Origin: Flavobacteriales bacterium
GTDB taxonomy: Bacteria > Bacteroidota > Bacteroidia > UBA10329
Assembly (NCBI GenBank): GCA_021741155.1
Contig: JAIOYP010000067.1
Coordinates: 1-64,000, forward strand
DNA length: 64,000 nucleotides
Direction: 5' to 3'
The position numbers were made by a program, and so were the translations under genes. Of the stretch, positions 9,675 through 18,493 are shown piece by piece (positions within the stretch are counted from its first letter, which is position 1; each line of letters starts with the position of its first letter). The notes beneath the pieces were generated by a model that worked only from the letters and a program-made list of their open reading frames with translations, made no database searches and was not told the DNA's origin.

Positions 9675-10217
9675 ATGAAAGACAAAAACTGGAATAAAGA
9701 AGTGCAAACGGAACAGGAAATGTTCAATAGTCTGCTTGAATTGAGGAAGCAGATTCTTGAAGAAAGTGTTTCGGATGTACAAAGCACACGTCACCGTCAA
9801 GAAGTGATTGGTGTATGGAATGATATTGAATTCATCAACGATTCAAAGGCAACAAACGTGGATTTGACGTGGTATTCGTTGGAGCGTTTGCAAGGAACTG
9901 CCGTTTGGATTGTGGGTGGCCTTCAAGCTGGACAGGATTACAGCATGCTGAAAGAATTGGTGTCTGATAAGGTACGTGCGGTGGTTTGTCTGGGTAGAGA
10001 GAACGGCAACGTTTTTAAAACGTTTTTGACAGATGCAGAAGTGATTGTTGGAGCCAGCACAGCCGATGAGGCGGTGAAAGCAGCTGTAGCCCTTGCCAAA
10101 CCGGGCGACAAGGTTATCCTTTCACCAGCATGTTCTTCGCACGACCTTTTTGAGACCTACGAAGACCGAGGGAATCAATTCACGAAAGCTGTTTTAAAAT
10201 TGATTGAGAGTAAATAA
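9675..10217 (+). CDS. stand-alone MurD C-terminal-domain paralogue
   Basis: A 180-residue protein that aligns by eye with only the last third of the adjacent MurD. Shared elements are HRxE, EFINDSKATN, WIVGG, DYSM, SPACxS and YEDRGxQF. It has neither the UDP-binding nor the ATP-binding domain (no GTNGKT loop). The Lys of MurD GGVDKGNDY is replaced (GGLQAGQDY), so it should not ligate D-Glu by itself. I start it at ATG 9675, just after murD; an upstream in-frame ATG at 9600 would lie inside murD. Its intact frame and place between murD and ftsW argue for a retained function, perhaps structural or regulatory. The function is unknown. Confidence 0.85.
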   Translation: MKDKNWNKEVQTEQEMFNSLLELRKQILEESVSDVQSTRHRQEVIGVWNDIEFINDSKATNVDLTWYSLERLQGTAVWIVGGLQAGQDYSMLKELVSDKVRAVVCLGRENGNVFKTFLTDAEVIVGASTADEAVKAAVALAKPGDKVILSPACSSHDLFETYEDRGNQFTKAVLKLIESK

Positions 10218-10220
10218 ATA

Positions 10221-11405
10221 ATGAATCAACTAATACGGAAATATCTACAGGGAGACATGGTCATTTGGGTCGTGGTGTTTCTGCTGTCGCTAGTTTCCAT
10301 ACTTGCGGTTTACAGCGCGACCAACAATTTGGCGCACTACAAACATCAAGGGAACACCGAATATTATCTATTCAAGCATTTCCTGATTATCGTGTTGGGT
10401 TGGGCAATGATTTATGGTGTTCACAAGGTTCCTTACACCTATTTCTCACGCGCAGCACAAATTTCCTTATGGGTTTCCATTCCACTTTTGGCAGTTACGC
10501 TGATTGCTGGAACATCCGTGAATTCAGCTTCGAGATGGCTGACCTTACCCGTCATTAATATTTCGTTCCAAACTTCCGATTTGGCCAAGTTGGCACTCAT
10601 CGCATTTCTAGCTCGACAGCTTGCCAAGCGACAGGATTCAATGGATGATTTCAAGGATGGATTCCTCAAAGTCGTTTGGCCTGTTTTGATTGTTTGCGCT
10701 TTGATTTTGCCAGCCAACTTCTCAACGGCAGCAGTGCTTTTTGCCACATCGTTGGTCGTCATGTTTATTGGTCGAGTAAAGTTTAAATACTTAGCAGGAT
10801 TGATTGGTGCGATAATCCTGTCAGGTGCGTTCGTGTTCTTGCTTTCACTCGCGTTGCCAGTTGAAAAAGTACTTCCTCGATTTGGAACTTGGAAACAACG
10901 GCTTGAAACATACATCAGCAACGAAGAAACGCCCGAATCTGCTGACGCAAACTACCAAACCGAACAGGCAAAAATTGCCATTGCAACTGGCGGCATAACA
11001 GGTGTGGGACCAGGAAATAGCGTTCAGCGAAACAGGCTTCCTAGTGCGTATGCGGATTTCATCTATGCTATCATCATAGAAGAATGGGGATTCGTTGGCG
11101 GCATGGGCATTCTCTTCCTATACCTGATTCTGCTCTTTCGGGGACTGAGAATCGTACACAAAGGCACCAGCACATTCGGAACGCTACTCGCATTTGGCTG
11201 CACGTTCAGCCTCATCTTTCAAGCATTCATCAACATGGCTGTTGCTGTGAATTTGTTTCCAGTAACAGGCCAAGCGTTACCGCTTTTGAGCATGGGCGGA
11301 ACCTCCATCTGGTTCACATCCATTGCCATTGGAATGATACTGAGTGTGAGTCGCTCTTTGAATGAAAAACAACCTGAACCAGAACTAGCTAATGTCGAAG
11401 GTTAG
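10221..11405 (+). CDS. ftsW: septal peptidoglycan polymerase FtsW (SEDS family)
   Basis: 394 residues with about ten membrane segments, the SEDS glycosyltransferase partner of FtsI. Characteristic stretches are GASRWL-like (here SASRWLTLP near 103), the large extracellular loop with QTEQAKIAIATGG and GVGPGNS (near 255), and FPVTGQALPLLSMGGTS near the end. It begins 3 nt after the MurD paralogue stop and overlaps murG by 14 nt. Confidence 0.94.
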   Translation: MNQLIRKYLQGDMVIWVVVFLLSLVSILAVYSATNNLAHYKHQGNTEYYLFKHFLIIVLGWAMIYGVHKVPYTYFSRAAQISLWVSIPLLAVTLIAGTSVNSASRWLTLPVINISFQTSDLAKLALIAFLARQLAKRQDSMDDFKDGFLKVVWPVLIVCALILPANFSTAAVLFATSLVVMFIGRVKFKYLAGLIGAIILSGAFVFLLSLALPVEKVLPRFGTWKQRLETYISNEETPESADANYQTEQAKIAIATGGITGVGPGNSVQRNRLPSAYADFIYAIIIEEWGFVGGMGILFLYLILLFRGLRIVHKGTSTFGTLLAFGCTFSLIFQAFINMAVAVNLFPVTGQALPLLSMGGTSIWFTSIAIGMILSVSRSLNEKQPEPELANVEG

Positions 11406-12498
11406 GGTCATCATATCAGGAGGCGGCACTGGAGGACACATCTTCCCTGCCATTGCGATTGCCAACGCGCTGAAGAAACTTCAAGCGGATGTCGAAATCC
11501 TATTCGTAGGTGCCATCGGCAAGATGGAAATGGAGAAAGTTCCTGCGGCTGGCTACGAAATTATCGGACTCAACATTGCTGGATTGAACCGAAGCAACAT
11601 GCTTAAGAATTTGGCTTTCCCATTCAAGCTAATCGGAAGCCTGTTGAAAGCCTTGAAAATCATCAAGGAATTCAAACCTAACGTGGTTGTGGGAGTTGGC
11701 GGCTTTGCTTCTGGCCCTGTGATGTATGCCGCTAGTACCAAAGGCATTCCAACCGTGATTCAAGAACAGAATTCGTATGCTGGAATCACAAACAAACTAC
11801 TTGGAGCAAAAGCTAAGAAAGTCTGTGTGGCGTATGATGGAATGGAGAAATTCTTCCCAGCTAAGAACATCATCCGAACAGGAAATCCAGTTCGTCAGGA
11901 CATTCTGAATTTGGCAGGAAAACGAGAAATCGGGCACAAAACATTCAACCTTGACCCAAGCAAAAAAACGCTTTTGGTAATCGGAGGAAGTCTGGGTGCG
12001 CGTTCTATCAACTTGGCAATGAAATCTCATATCGAAGATTTCAAGAAAGCCGATGTGCAAGTGGTGTGGCAGACAGGCAAACTCTTCATTGAAGAAGCGA
12101 AGAAAGCTGTCGCTGATGCAAATGCCACTAACTTTTATGTGTCAGATTTTATCTACACAATGGATCAGGCATACGCAGTTGCGGATGTAGTGCTTTCTCG
12201 TGCTGGTGCAAGTTCCATTTCAGAACTGTGCATCGTTGGAAAGCCATCAGTTCTGGTTCCATTCCCATTTGCGGCAGAAGATCATCAGACCAAGAATGCG
12301 CAAGCATTGGTTGATGTTGATGCAGCCATTCTCGTGCCTGATAGCGAAGCTGAAACGCGAGCTTGCGAAGAGTCTTTGAAACTGCTTTCAGACGAAGCAA
12401 CACAGGCGAAATTCAGAACGAATATTCAAAAGTTGGCGTTGCCAAATGCAGACGAAGACATTGCGAGGGAAATCCTAAAACTGGCGAAAGCGGCATGA
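11392..12498 (+). CDS. murG: UDP-GlcNAc:lipid I GlcNAc transferase MurG
   Basis: A 368-residue GT-B glycosyltransferase converting lipid I to lipid II at the inner membrane face. The N-terminal glycine loop SGGGTGGH is at 9-16, GVGGFASGP is near 101 and QEQNSYAG is near 123. The C-terminal donor site shows SRAGASSISE, then PFPFAAEDHQTKNAQ. The start overlaps ftsW by 14 nt, and the stop overlaps the murC start as ATGA. Confidence 0.96.
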   Translation: MSKVRVIISGGGTGGHIFPAIAIANALKKLQADVEILFVGAIGKMEMEKVPAAGYEIIGLNIAGLNRSNMLKNLAFPFKLIGSLLKALKIIKEFKPNVVVGVGGFASGPVMYAASTKGIPTVIQEQNSYAGITNKLLGAKAKKVCVAYDGMEKFFPAKNIIRTGNPVRQDILNLAGKREIGHKTFNLDPSKKTLLVIGGSLGARSINLAMKSHIEDFKKADVQVVWQTGKLFIEEAKKAVADANATNFYVSDFIYTMDQAYAVADVVLSRAGASSISELCIVGKPSVLVPFPFAAEDHQTKNAQALVDVDAAILVPDSEAETRACEESLKLLSDEATQAKFRTNIQKLALPNADEDIAREILKLAKAA

Positions 12499-13862
12499 AA
12501 GGATTGACCAACATAAAAGCTGTCTATCTAATCGGTATCGGTGGTATCGGAATGAGCGGTCTTGCGCGCTATTTCGCGGCACAGGGTAAACTTGTTGCTG
12601 GTTACGACCGCACACCAACTGATTTGACTAAGGAACTTGAATCTGCTGGAATTTCGGTTCGTTTTGCTGATGATGTTGATGCCATTCCAGCGGAATTCAA
12701 GAATGCGGAAACAACATTGGTGATTTATACTCCAGCGGTTCCGACCAATCATTCCGAACTCAATTACTTCCGAAACAATGGATTTGAAGTTCTGAAGCGT
12801 TCGCAAGTTTTGGGCGAGCTTTCGAGAACCTACAACACTGTTGCCGTAGCTGGAACACACGGTAAGACAACCACCAGTTCCATCATTGCACATTTGCTTA
12901 AATGTTCATCTAAAGATTGCAACGCATTCTTGGGTGGAATTTCTTCCAACTACAACACGAATCTTCTCACCTCCACAAGTAGCAACTTGATGGTGGTTGA
13001 AGCGGATGAATTCGATCGTTCGTTCTTAACTCTTTCGCCAGATATTGCCATTGTGACTTCCGTAGATGCCGACCACCTAGATATCTATGGTTCGGCTGAT
13101 GAAATGCTGAAGTCCTTTCACGAATTCACAGAAAAGATAACGGCTGATGGAACGCTGATTTATCGTTTCGGACTTCCATTCTCAGGCACGAAAAAGAAGC
13201 ATTTCACTTATTCTCTCAGCGAGGCAAGTGACTATTACACTTCCAATCTTTCCATCGAATCTGGTCAGTACAGATTCAACCTTCATTCTCCTTCGGGAAT
13301 AATAAAAGACTTGAAATTCGGAATGCCAGGATTGCATAACGTGGAGAATGCCGTTGCTGCTTTCGCAGCTGTTGATCAACTCGGATTATCGGAAGACGAA
13401 ATCAGAATTGGCTTTGCCACTTACAAAGGCGTGAAGCGCAGATTTGAAGTACACATCAACACAGAAGAGTTGGTTTACATTGATGATTACGCGCATCATC
13501 CAACGGAAATTTCAGCCTGCGTGAATTCAGTCCGTGAACTCTTTCCTGGAAGAAAAGTGAAGGCTGTTTTTCAGCCGCATTTGTTCAGTAGAACGAAAGA
13601 TCACATGGAAGAATTTGCGCATTCGTTGAGTGCGTTGGATGAAGTGACCTTGCTTGAAATTTATCCTGCACGGGAAGAACCAATGGCTGGAATTACCTCT
13701 TCGGTTCTGCTTGATAAAATCACGGCTAAGAACAAGAAACTACAGAGCAAAACGGCTGTTTTGGAATCCATCACGAAGGAAAACACAGACGTGCTTTTGA
13801 CTTTGGGAGCTGGCGATATCGACCAATTAGTTTCACCTATTAAAGCGAAACTGCTGTCATGA
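12495..13862 (+). CDS. murC: UDP-MurNAc:L-alanine ligase
   Basis: A 455-residue Mur ligase adding the first stem residue. From the ATG at 12495 the N-terminal nucleotide fold GIGGIGMSG follows at about 14-22, the ATP loop GTHGKTTTS near 119, and DDYAHHP near 332, with the PHLFSRT signature after it. An upstream in-frame extension exists but lies entirely inside murG, so the ATGA-overlapping start is chosen. It overlaps ftsQ by 4 nt. Confidence 0.95.
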   Translation: MKGLTNIKAVYLIGIGGIGMSGLARYFAAQGKLVAGYDRTPTDLTKELESAGISVRFADDVDAIPAEFKNAETTLVIYTPAVPTNHSELNYFRNNGFEVLKRSQVLGELSRTYNTVAVAGTHGKTTTSSIIAHLLKCSSKDCNAFLGGISSNYNTNLLTSTSSNLMVVEADEFDRSFLTLSPDIAIVTSVDADHLDIYGSADEMLKSFHEFTEKITADGTLIYRFGLPFSGTKKKHFTYSLSEASDYYTSNLSIESGQYRFNLHSPSGIIKDLKFGMPGLHNVENAVAAFAAVDQLGLSEDEIRIGFATYKGVKRRFEVHINTEELVYIDDYAHHPTEISACVNSVRELFPGRKVKAVFQPHLFSRTKDHMEEFAHSLSALDEVTLLEIYPAREEPMAGITSSVLLDKITAKNKKLQSKTAVLESITKENTDVLLTLGAGDIDQLVSPIKAKLLS

Positions 13863-14656
13863 TCAGGAAGATTCTAAACATAACCGTTTGGGTTCTGGCG
13901 ATAGCTGGCTTGTTCGTCTCGTTGGCATTCAGCGCGCGCGAATCGGACAAGATTCCGTGCAAGAGCATCAAGATTGAGGTGGACAACAACGCAGGCAACT
14001 TCTTCGTGACGAACGATGATGTGCTGGACATTATTTTCAGTAAAGGCGATAGTTTGGTCGGTAGCCCAATCACTTCTATTCCTATTGCAGTTTACGAACG
14101 TCAAATCACTGCCGACCCATCTGTGAAACGAGCCGAGGTTTACACCAAGCACAATGGTGTGTTTGCGGTGAAGGTTTATCAACGCGAGCCGATCCTGCGT
14201 GTGTTCAACGCGTATGGCGAAAGCTATTATTTGGATAGGGACGGAAACGTGATGCCAACTAGCGAAAACTACACGGCTCGTGTACCTGTTGCAAGCGGTT
14301 TCATCATGGATAAGCAGTTTAAAATGCAACGATACAACGTAGCGGAAATGACGGATAGCATGAATCAAAAATCACGTCTAGACGAGTTGTTCCGGCTCGC
14401 CACCTTCATCCGAAATGATGAATTCTGGAAAGCGCAGATCCAACAGATTACTGTGGAGGCAAACGGAGAATTGACATTGATTCCAACCGTTGGCGACCAC
14501 CACATTCTGCTCGGACATGTAGACAAAATGGAACAGAAATTCAAAAAACTGCTCCTTTTCTATCGTAAAGGACTCAACAAAACAGGCTGGGATCAATATT
14601 CCCACATCAATCTTAAATACAAAGACCAGGTCATCTGCACCAAAAAGAACAGCTAA
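13859..14656 (+). CDS. ftsQ: cell division protein FtsQ/DivIB
   Basis: 265 residues: a short cytoplasmic tail, one transmembrane segment (about 5-24), then a POTRA-like and beta domain in the periplasm (NNAGNFFVTNDDVLDII, then YLDRDGNVMP near 123 and VASGF near 141). FtsQ bridges early and late divisome proteins. Sequence conservation is low, but the order murC-ftsQ-ftsA and the topology make the call secure. The TAATG junction with ftsA implies coupling. Confidence 0.9.
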   Translation: MIRKILNITVWVLAIAGLFVSLAFSARESDKIPCKSIKIEVDNNAGNFFVTNDDVLDIIFSKGDSLVGSPITSIPIAVYERQITADPSVKRAEVYTKHNGVFAVKVYQREPILRVFNAYGESYYLDRDGNVMPTSENYTARVPVASGFIMDKQFKMQRYNVAEMTDSMNQKSRLDELFRLATFIRNDEFWKAQIQQITVEANGELTLIPTVGDHHILLGHVDKMEQKFKKLLLFYRKGLNKTGWDQYSHINLKYKDQVICTKKNS

Positions 14657-16044
14657 TGGAAAATTCAGACATCGTAGTAGGACTAGACATCGGAACAACC
14701 AAGATTGCTTGCATCGTTGGACGCAGGGATGAGCATGGCAAGATTGAGATTCTTGGAATCGGAAAATCGGAATCGCTGGGCGTAAGCCGTGGCGTTGTTT
14801 CGAACATCGACATGACGGTTCAGTCGATTAAAACTGCTGTTGAAGAGGCGGAGAACAAGACTGGAATCGAGATCAAATATGTGAATGTTGGTATTGCAGG
14901 TCAGCACATCAAGTCGTTGCAGCACCGTGGTATTTACACACGAGATTCGTTGGATACGGAAATCAGCAAAGAAGACGTTCGCAACCTGATTCGCGACATG
15001 TACAAGTTGCAGATGCTTCCTGGCGAAGAGATCATTCACGTGCTTCCACAGGAATATATTGTGGATAACGAGCAGGGAATTAAGAATCCTGTTGGAATGA
15101 GCGGCATTCGTTTGGAGGCCAACTTCCACATCATTACGGGGCAGGTTGCTGCTGGAAAGAACATCCACCGTTGTGCGCACAAAGCTGGATTGCAGGTTAC
15201 AGAATTGATTTTGGAGCCTTTGGCTTCTTCGGCTGCCGTTCTCAACGATGAGGAAATGGAAGCAGGAGTCGTGTTGGTTGACATCGGTGGTGGAACAACA
15301 GATATCGCCATTTTTCAAGACAACATCATTCGCCATACGGCTGTAATCCCGTTCGGTGGAAACATCATTTCGGAAGACATCAAAGAAGGCTGCACCATTA
15401 TCAAGCATCAAGCAGAATTGCTGAAAGTGAAGTTCGGTTCCGCTTTGGCAACAGAAGCAAAGGACAACGAAATCGTTTCCATTCCTGGATTGAGAGGACG
15501 TGAGCCAAGAGAAATCAGCTTGAAGAACCTTGCGAGCATCATCCAAGCTCGAATGGAAGAAATTATTGAGCACGTTTATTACGAGATAAAGAACTCTGGC
15601 TACGAGAAAAAACTCATTGGCGGAATCGTGGTAACGGGTGGTGGAGCTATGCTAAAACACCTTCCGCAATTGATGGAATACGTGACTGGAATGGATGTGC
15701 GTGTTGGATATCCAAACGAACATTTGGCTGCTGGAAACCCAGATGATGTAACCAGCCCCATCTTCTCAACAGGTGTTGGATTGGTGATGAAAGGACTCGA
15801 TTTCAAAGACGATTTGGCCGCTCGTGGACTAACCGTTGATGATTGGGCTGAAGGAAGAGAGGGAACCCCTATTGTAAAAAAGGAAGTTCCGAAGGTGGAA
15901 GAAGAAAAACCAACCACCACCATTACTGAGGCCGAGGAAGTAGCTGCGGAAGTGGCAGAAGAAAAAAGTGCAAGCAGCCCGTTTGCAGGACTTGCCAATC
16001 TCAGAAGCAAGCTGGATAAGTGGATGAACGAAGGAATTGATTGA
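14656..16044 (+). CDS. ftsA: cell division protein FtsA
   Basis: A 462-residue actin-fold ATPase that tethers FtsZ to the membrane. The phosphate-1 loop GLDIGTTKIACIVG is at 9-22, the 1C (SHS2) insert lies near 80-160, and phosphate-2 is VDIGGGTTDIAIF near 208-220. The adenosine motif is VVTGGGAMLK near 325. The tail after 390 is acidic and E/A-rich, and ends in a possible amphipathic membrane helix (LANLRSKLDKWMNE). It is the last gene of the tightly overlapping run. Confidence 0.95.
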   Translation: MENSDIVVGLDIGTTKIACIVGRRDEHGKIEILGIGKSESLGVSRGVVSNIDMTVQSIKTAVEEAENKTGIEIKYVNVGIAGQHIKSLQHRGIYTRDSLDTEISKEDVRNLIRDMYKLQMLPGEEIIHVLPQEYIVDNEQGIKNPVGMSGIRLEANFHIITGQVAAGKNIHRCAHKAGLQVTELILEPLASSAAVLNDEEMEAGVVLVDIGGGTTDIAIFQDNIIRHTAVIPFGGNIISEDIKEGCTIIKHQAELLKVKFGSALATEAKDNEIVSIPGLRGREPREISLKNLASIIQARMEEIIEHVYYEIKNSGYEKKLIGGIVVTGGGAMLKHLPQLMEYVTGMDVRVGYPNEHLAAGNPDDVTSPIFSTGVGLVMKGLDFKDDLAARGLTVDDWAEGREGTPIVKKEVPKVEEEKPTTTITEAEEVAAEVAEEKSASSPFAGLANLRSKLDKWMNEGID

Positions 16045-16163
16045 TTAAAAGGATAAAAAGAGTAAACGAAAAAAGAAAAACGTAAGGCTAAACGCTAACA
16101 GCTAAGGCCTACAACCTAAACAGAAACCCAAATAATTAACACTAACCATAAATCGGAGGAAAC
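16045..16163 (+). promoter_or_regulatory. ftsZ leader with a true Shine-Dalgarno sequence
   Basis: This 119-nt purine-rich gap is the only long break inside the dcw run. GGAGG at 16155-16159 is followed by AAAC and the ftsZ ATG. Shine-Dalgarno sequences are uncommon in Bacteroidota, and no other start I inspected in this window has one as strong. I could not find a clear -7 box here, so a separate ftsZ promoter is not shown. Confidence 0.6.
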
Positions 16164-18260
16164 ATGGCTAAGGAAATGATGAATTTCAATCTCCCCAAGG
16201 AGGAAAGCTCGATCATCAAAGTGATCGGAGTAGGTGGAGGCGGCTCAAATGCTGTCAACCACATGTACAAACAAGGCATTCGAGGTGTAGACTTCGTAGT
16301 CTGTAATACGGACCAGCAGGCGCTCGACATGAGTCCCGTGCCGAAGAAGATTGCGTTGGGCTCTAGCCTAACGGAAGGTCGCGGTGCAGGAGCGCAGGCC
16401 GAAGTAGGTCGTAATGCAGCTATCGAAAATCTTGATGACATCAAGGAAATTCTTGGATCAGAGACTAAGATGGTTTTCATCACCGCAGGAATGGGTGGTG
16501 GAACAGGAACTGGTGCAGCGCCCGTTATTGCGCAAGCTGCACGTGAACAGGGAATCCTGACCGTTGGTATCGTTACAATTCCGTTCGGATTTGAAGGAAA
16601 GAAGCGTAAGCTTCAGGCCGATTTCGGACTAGAAGAATTGAAGAAACACGTTGATACCGTGCTTATCATCTCTAACGACAAGCTGCGCGAGATGTACGGA
16701 AATCTGAAACTGAGCGAAGCGTTCGGACAGGCCGATGATGTTTTGACAATTGCCGCCAAAGGCATTGCCGAGATTATCACGGTTGAAGGATACGTGAACG
16801 TGGATTTTGAAGACGTTCGTACCGTTATGACCAAGTCTGGCGTTGCCATCATGGGATCGGCAACTACGTCTGGACCAGACCGCGCCATTAAAGCGGTTGA
16901 GCAGGCTTTGGCCTCTCCTCTACTCAACGACAATAACATTTACGGAGCTAGCAATATCCTCCTGTATATCAGCTCTGGAAGTGAAGAAGTTACGATGGAT
17001 GAGGTGGCCGAAATCACTGATTACATTCAGGAAGAAGCCGGAATGGATGCCGATGTTATTTGGGGTAACGGCAGCGATGAAACCTTGGGCGACAAACTCA
17101 CGCTTACAGTTATTGCAACTGGTTTTTCTGGGGAGAAACTAGAGAAAGTAACAGGAAAGGAGAACGTTATTCGTCACGTACTTGATCCAAGAGCAAAAAC
17201 GGAAACAACAACCGCTGCGCCAACACTAGAGCAGAGATCCTCCATCCCTGCAGGTCTTACGCAGCGTCCAGTGCTTTTCAATTCTACTCCTAACTCAACG
17301 CTAAACACTACAGATGAGCTAACTACACCTACAAATATGAAGGTGGAGCCCGTTGCTGAAACACCTGTTATCAAGCATTCGCTTTTAGATGATACGATTT
17401 CAGAAGTGAAGCCGTCTATTATGGCGTTTAAGGTGGATGAAAGTGATGATGAGATTACTGCGTTTTTGGATGCAGAAGCTCCTGAAATGATTGGCATCAA
17501 GGATGGCGAGGAATTCCCGCTTTACGAAAATGACGAAGACGATGACGATAATAACGGTAGCGAGTTTGAAATGACTGGTGAGTTGGATTCTAATCTTACC
17601 GTGTTGGCCGAATCTGACCTCGAACTAACTTTAGAAACAGAAGTAAACGAGCTTCCTGTAATGGAAGAGAAAGTTGAAGAAGAGGAAATCGCTGTACCAA
17701 CTTTCATCCTATTCAAAGGACGACCAGCTTCTGAGATTACCAAAGATCTTTTTGCTTTGGTTGAAGAGGATGAGAATGTGGATGACGACATCATCACAAC
17801 AGAAACGGCTACTGAGTTTGAATTCGAATTGAAGGCCGAGCTTCCAACTGCGAAAGATGAGGTCAAAACATTCGCTTTGTATGACGATGAGCCTGTTGTA
17901 AGTGAAAAGAGTTATGGAAACGGACTTACCGAAGAGCCAAAACTCATCACAAGAAACCAGCCAATTGAAAACCGTTTTGACAACGGAATCGATGCGGAAG
18001 AAATGCAACGCAAGCAGGCAGAAAGAATGGAACGTTTGAAAAGCATGAACCAACGTTTCCGTTCGCCAAACAACTTGGCAGAATTGGAAAACGTTCCTGC
18101 TTTCAAAAGACGTAACGTAAATCTGAACGACACGCCTCATTCATCCGAAAGTTCTGTCACACGTTTTGATGTGCGCGACACGGACGAAAATGATGAGAAC
18201 GGAAACAAGCGTGGCGGATTGAGTGATAGCAACGAATTCCTACACCAGTCGGTAGATTAA
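16164..18260 (+). CDS. ftsZ: cell division GTPase FtsZ with long acidic linker
   Basis: 698 residues, far above the roughly 380 of E. coli FtsZ. The GTPase core (1 to about 325) has GVGGGGSNA at 22-30, the tubulin signature GGGTGTGAAP at 111-120 and the T7 synergy loop NVDFED at 212-217. A roughly 300-residue acidic, low-complexity linker follows. Then comes a C-terminal peptide (ENVPAFKRR, near 640-650) of the kind that binds FtsA, and a further tail ending NEFLHQSVD. Extended FtsZ tails are usual in Flavobacteriia as I recall. A strong terminator follows. Confidence 0.97.
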   Translation: MAKEMMNFNLPKEESSIIKVIGVGGGGSNAVNHMYKQGIRGVDFVVCNTDQQALDMSPVPKKIALGSSLTEGRGAGAQAEVGRNAAIENLDDIKEILGSETKMVFITAGMGGGTGTGAAPVIAQAAREQGILTVGIVTIPFGFEGKKRKLQADFGLEELKKHVDTVLIISNDKLREMYGNLKLSEAFGQADDVLTIAAKGIAEIITVEGYVNVDFEDVRTVMTKSGVAIMGSATTSGPDRAIKAVEQALASPLLNDNNIYGASNILLYISSGSEEVTMDEVAEITDYIQEEAGMDADVIWGNGSDETLGDKLTLTVIATGFSGEKLEKVTGKENVIRHVLDPRAKTETTTAAPTLEQRSSIPAGLTQRPVLFNSTPNSTLNTTDELTTPTNMKVEPVAETPVIKHSLLDDTISEVKPSIMAFKVDESDDEITAFLDAEAPEMIGIKDGEEFPLYENDEDDDDNNGSEFEMTGELDSNLTVLAESDLELTLETEVNELPVMEEKVEEEEIAVPTFILFKGRPASEITKDLFALVEEDENVDDDIITTETATEFEFELKAELPTAKDEVKTFALYDDEPVVSEKSYGNGLTEEPKLITRNQPIENRFDNGIDAEEMQRKQAERMERLKSMNQRFRSPNNLAELENVPAFKRRNVNLNDTPHSSESSVTRFDVRDTDENDENGNKRGGLSDSNEFLHQSVD

Positions 18261-18284
18261 GTATCGCGTAATAGCAACTAAATT

Positions 18285-18319
18285 GAAGCAATCTCCAAAC
18301 GGGGGTTGCTTCTTTTTTT
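18285..18319 (+). terminator. intrinsic terminator after ftsZ
   Basis: Stem GAAGCAA...TTGCTTC with inner CC/GG pairs, immediately followed by a run of seven T. It ends the dcw transcript 24 nt after the ftsZ stop. Confidence 0.85.
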
Positions 18320-18332
18320 GCTCTAAAACCAT

Positions 18333-18408
18333 GAGACCCCTCGTTCCTCGGGGTAACAAGCAGGCTGAGCTAATTCCGTCTGTCACCCTGACGAAGGAAG
18401 GGTCTTCC
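18333..18408. repeat. degenerate REP-like inverted pair
   Basis: AGACCCctcgttcctcGGGG (18335 onward) and TGTCACCCTGACGAAGGAAG (18381 onward) are imperfect inverted copies separated by about 22 nt. They resemble the GTCATGCTGAGGAACGAAGC / AGATTCCTCGTTCCTCGGAA elements around the GIY-YIG gene near 25 kb. Confidence 0.55.
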
Positions 18409-18493
18409 CATTCGTATATTCGTCTCAAATTCGCACAAGCAACCCATGAAAAACCGCAACTGAATTTACCTCCCCATCATCCTACTCCTACTA

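Noticed and set aside
12363-12494. N-terminal extension of murC
   Set aside because: Lies inside murG; the ATGA-coupled start gives the canonical MurC N-terminus.
14683-15573. 296-residue ORF antisense to ftsA
   Set aside because: Opposite the FtsA actin fold; no family features and shadow-frame composition.
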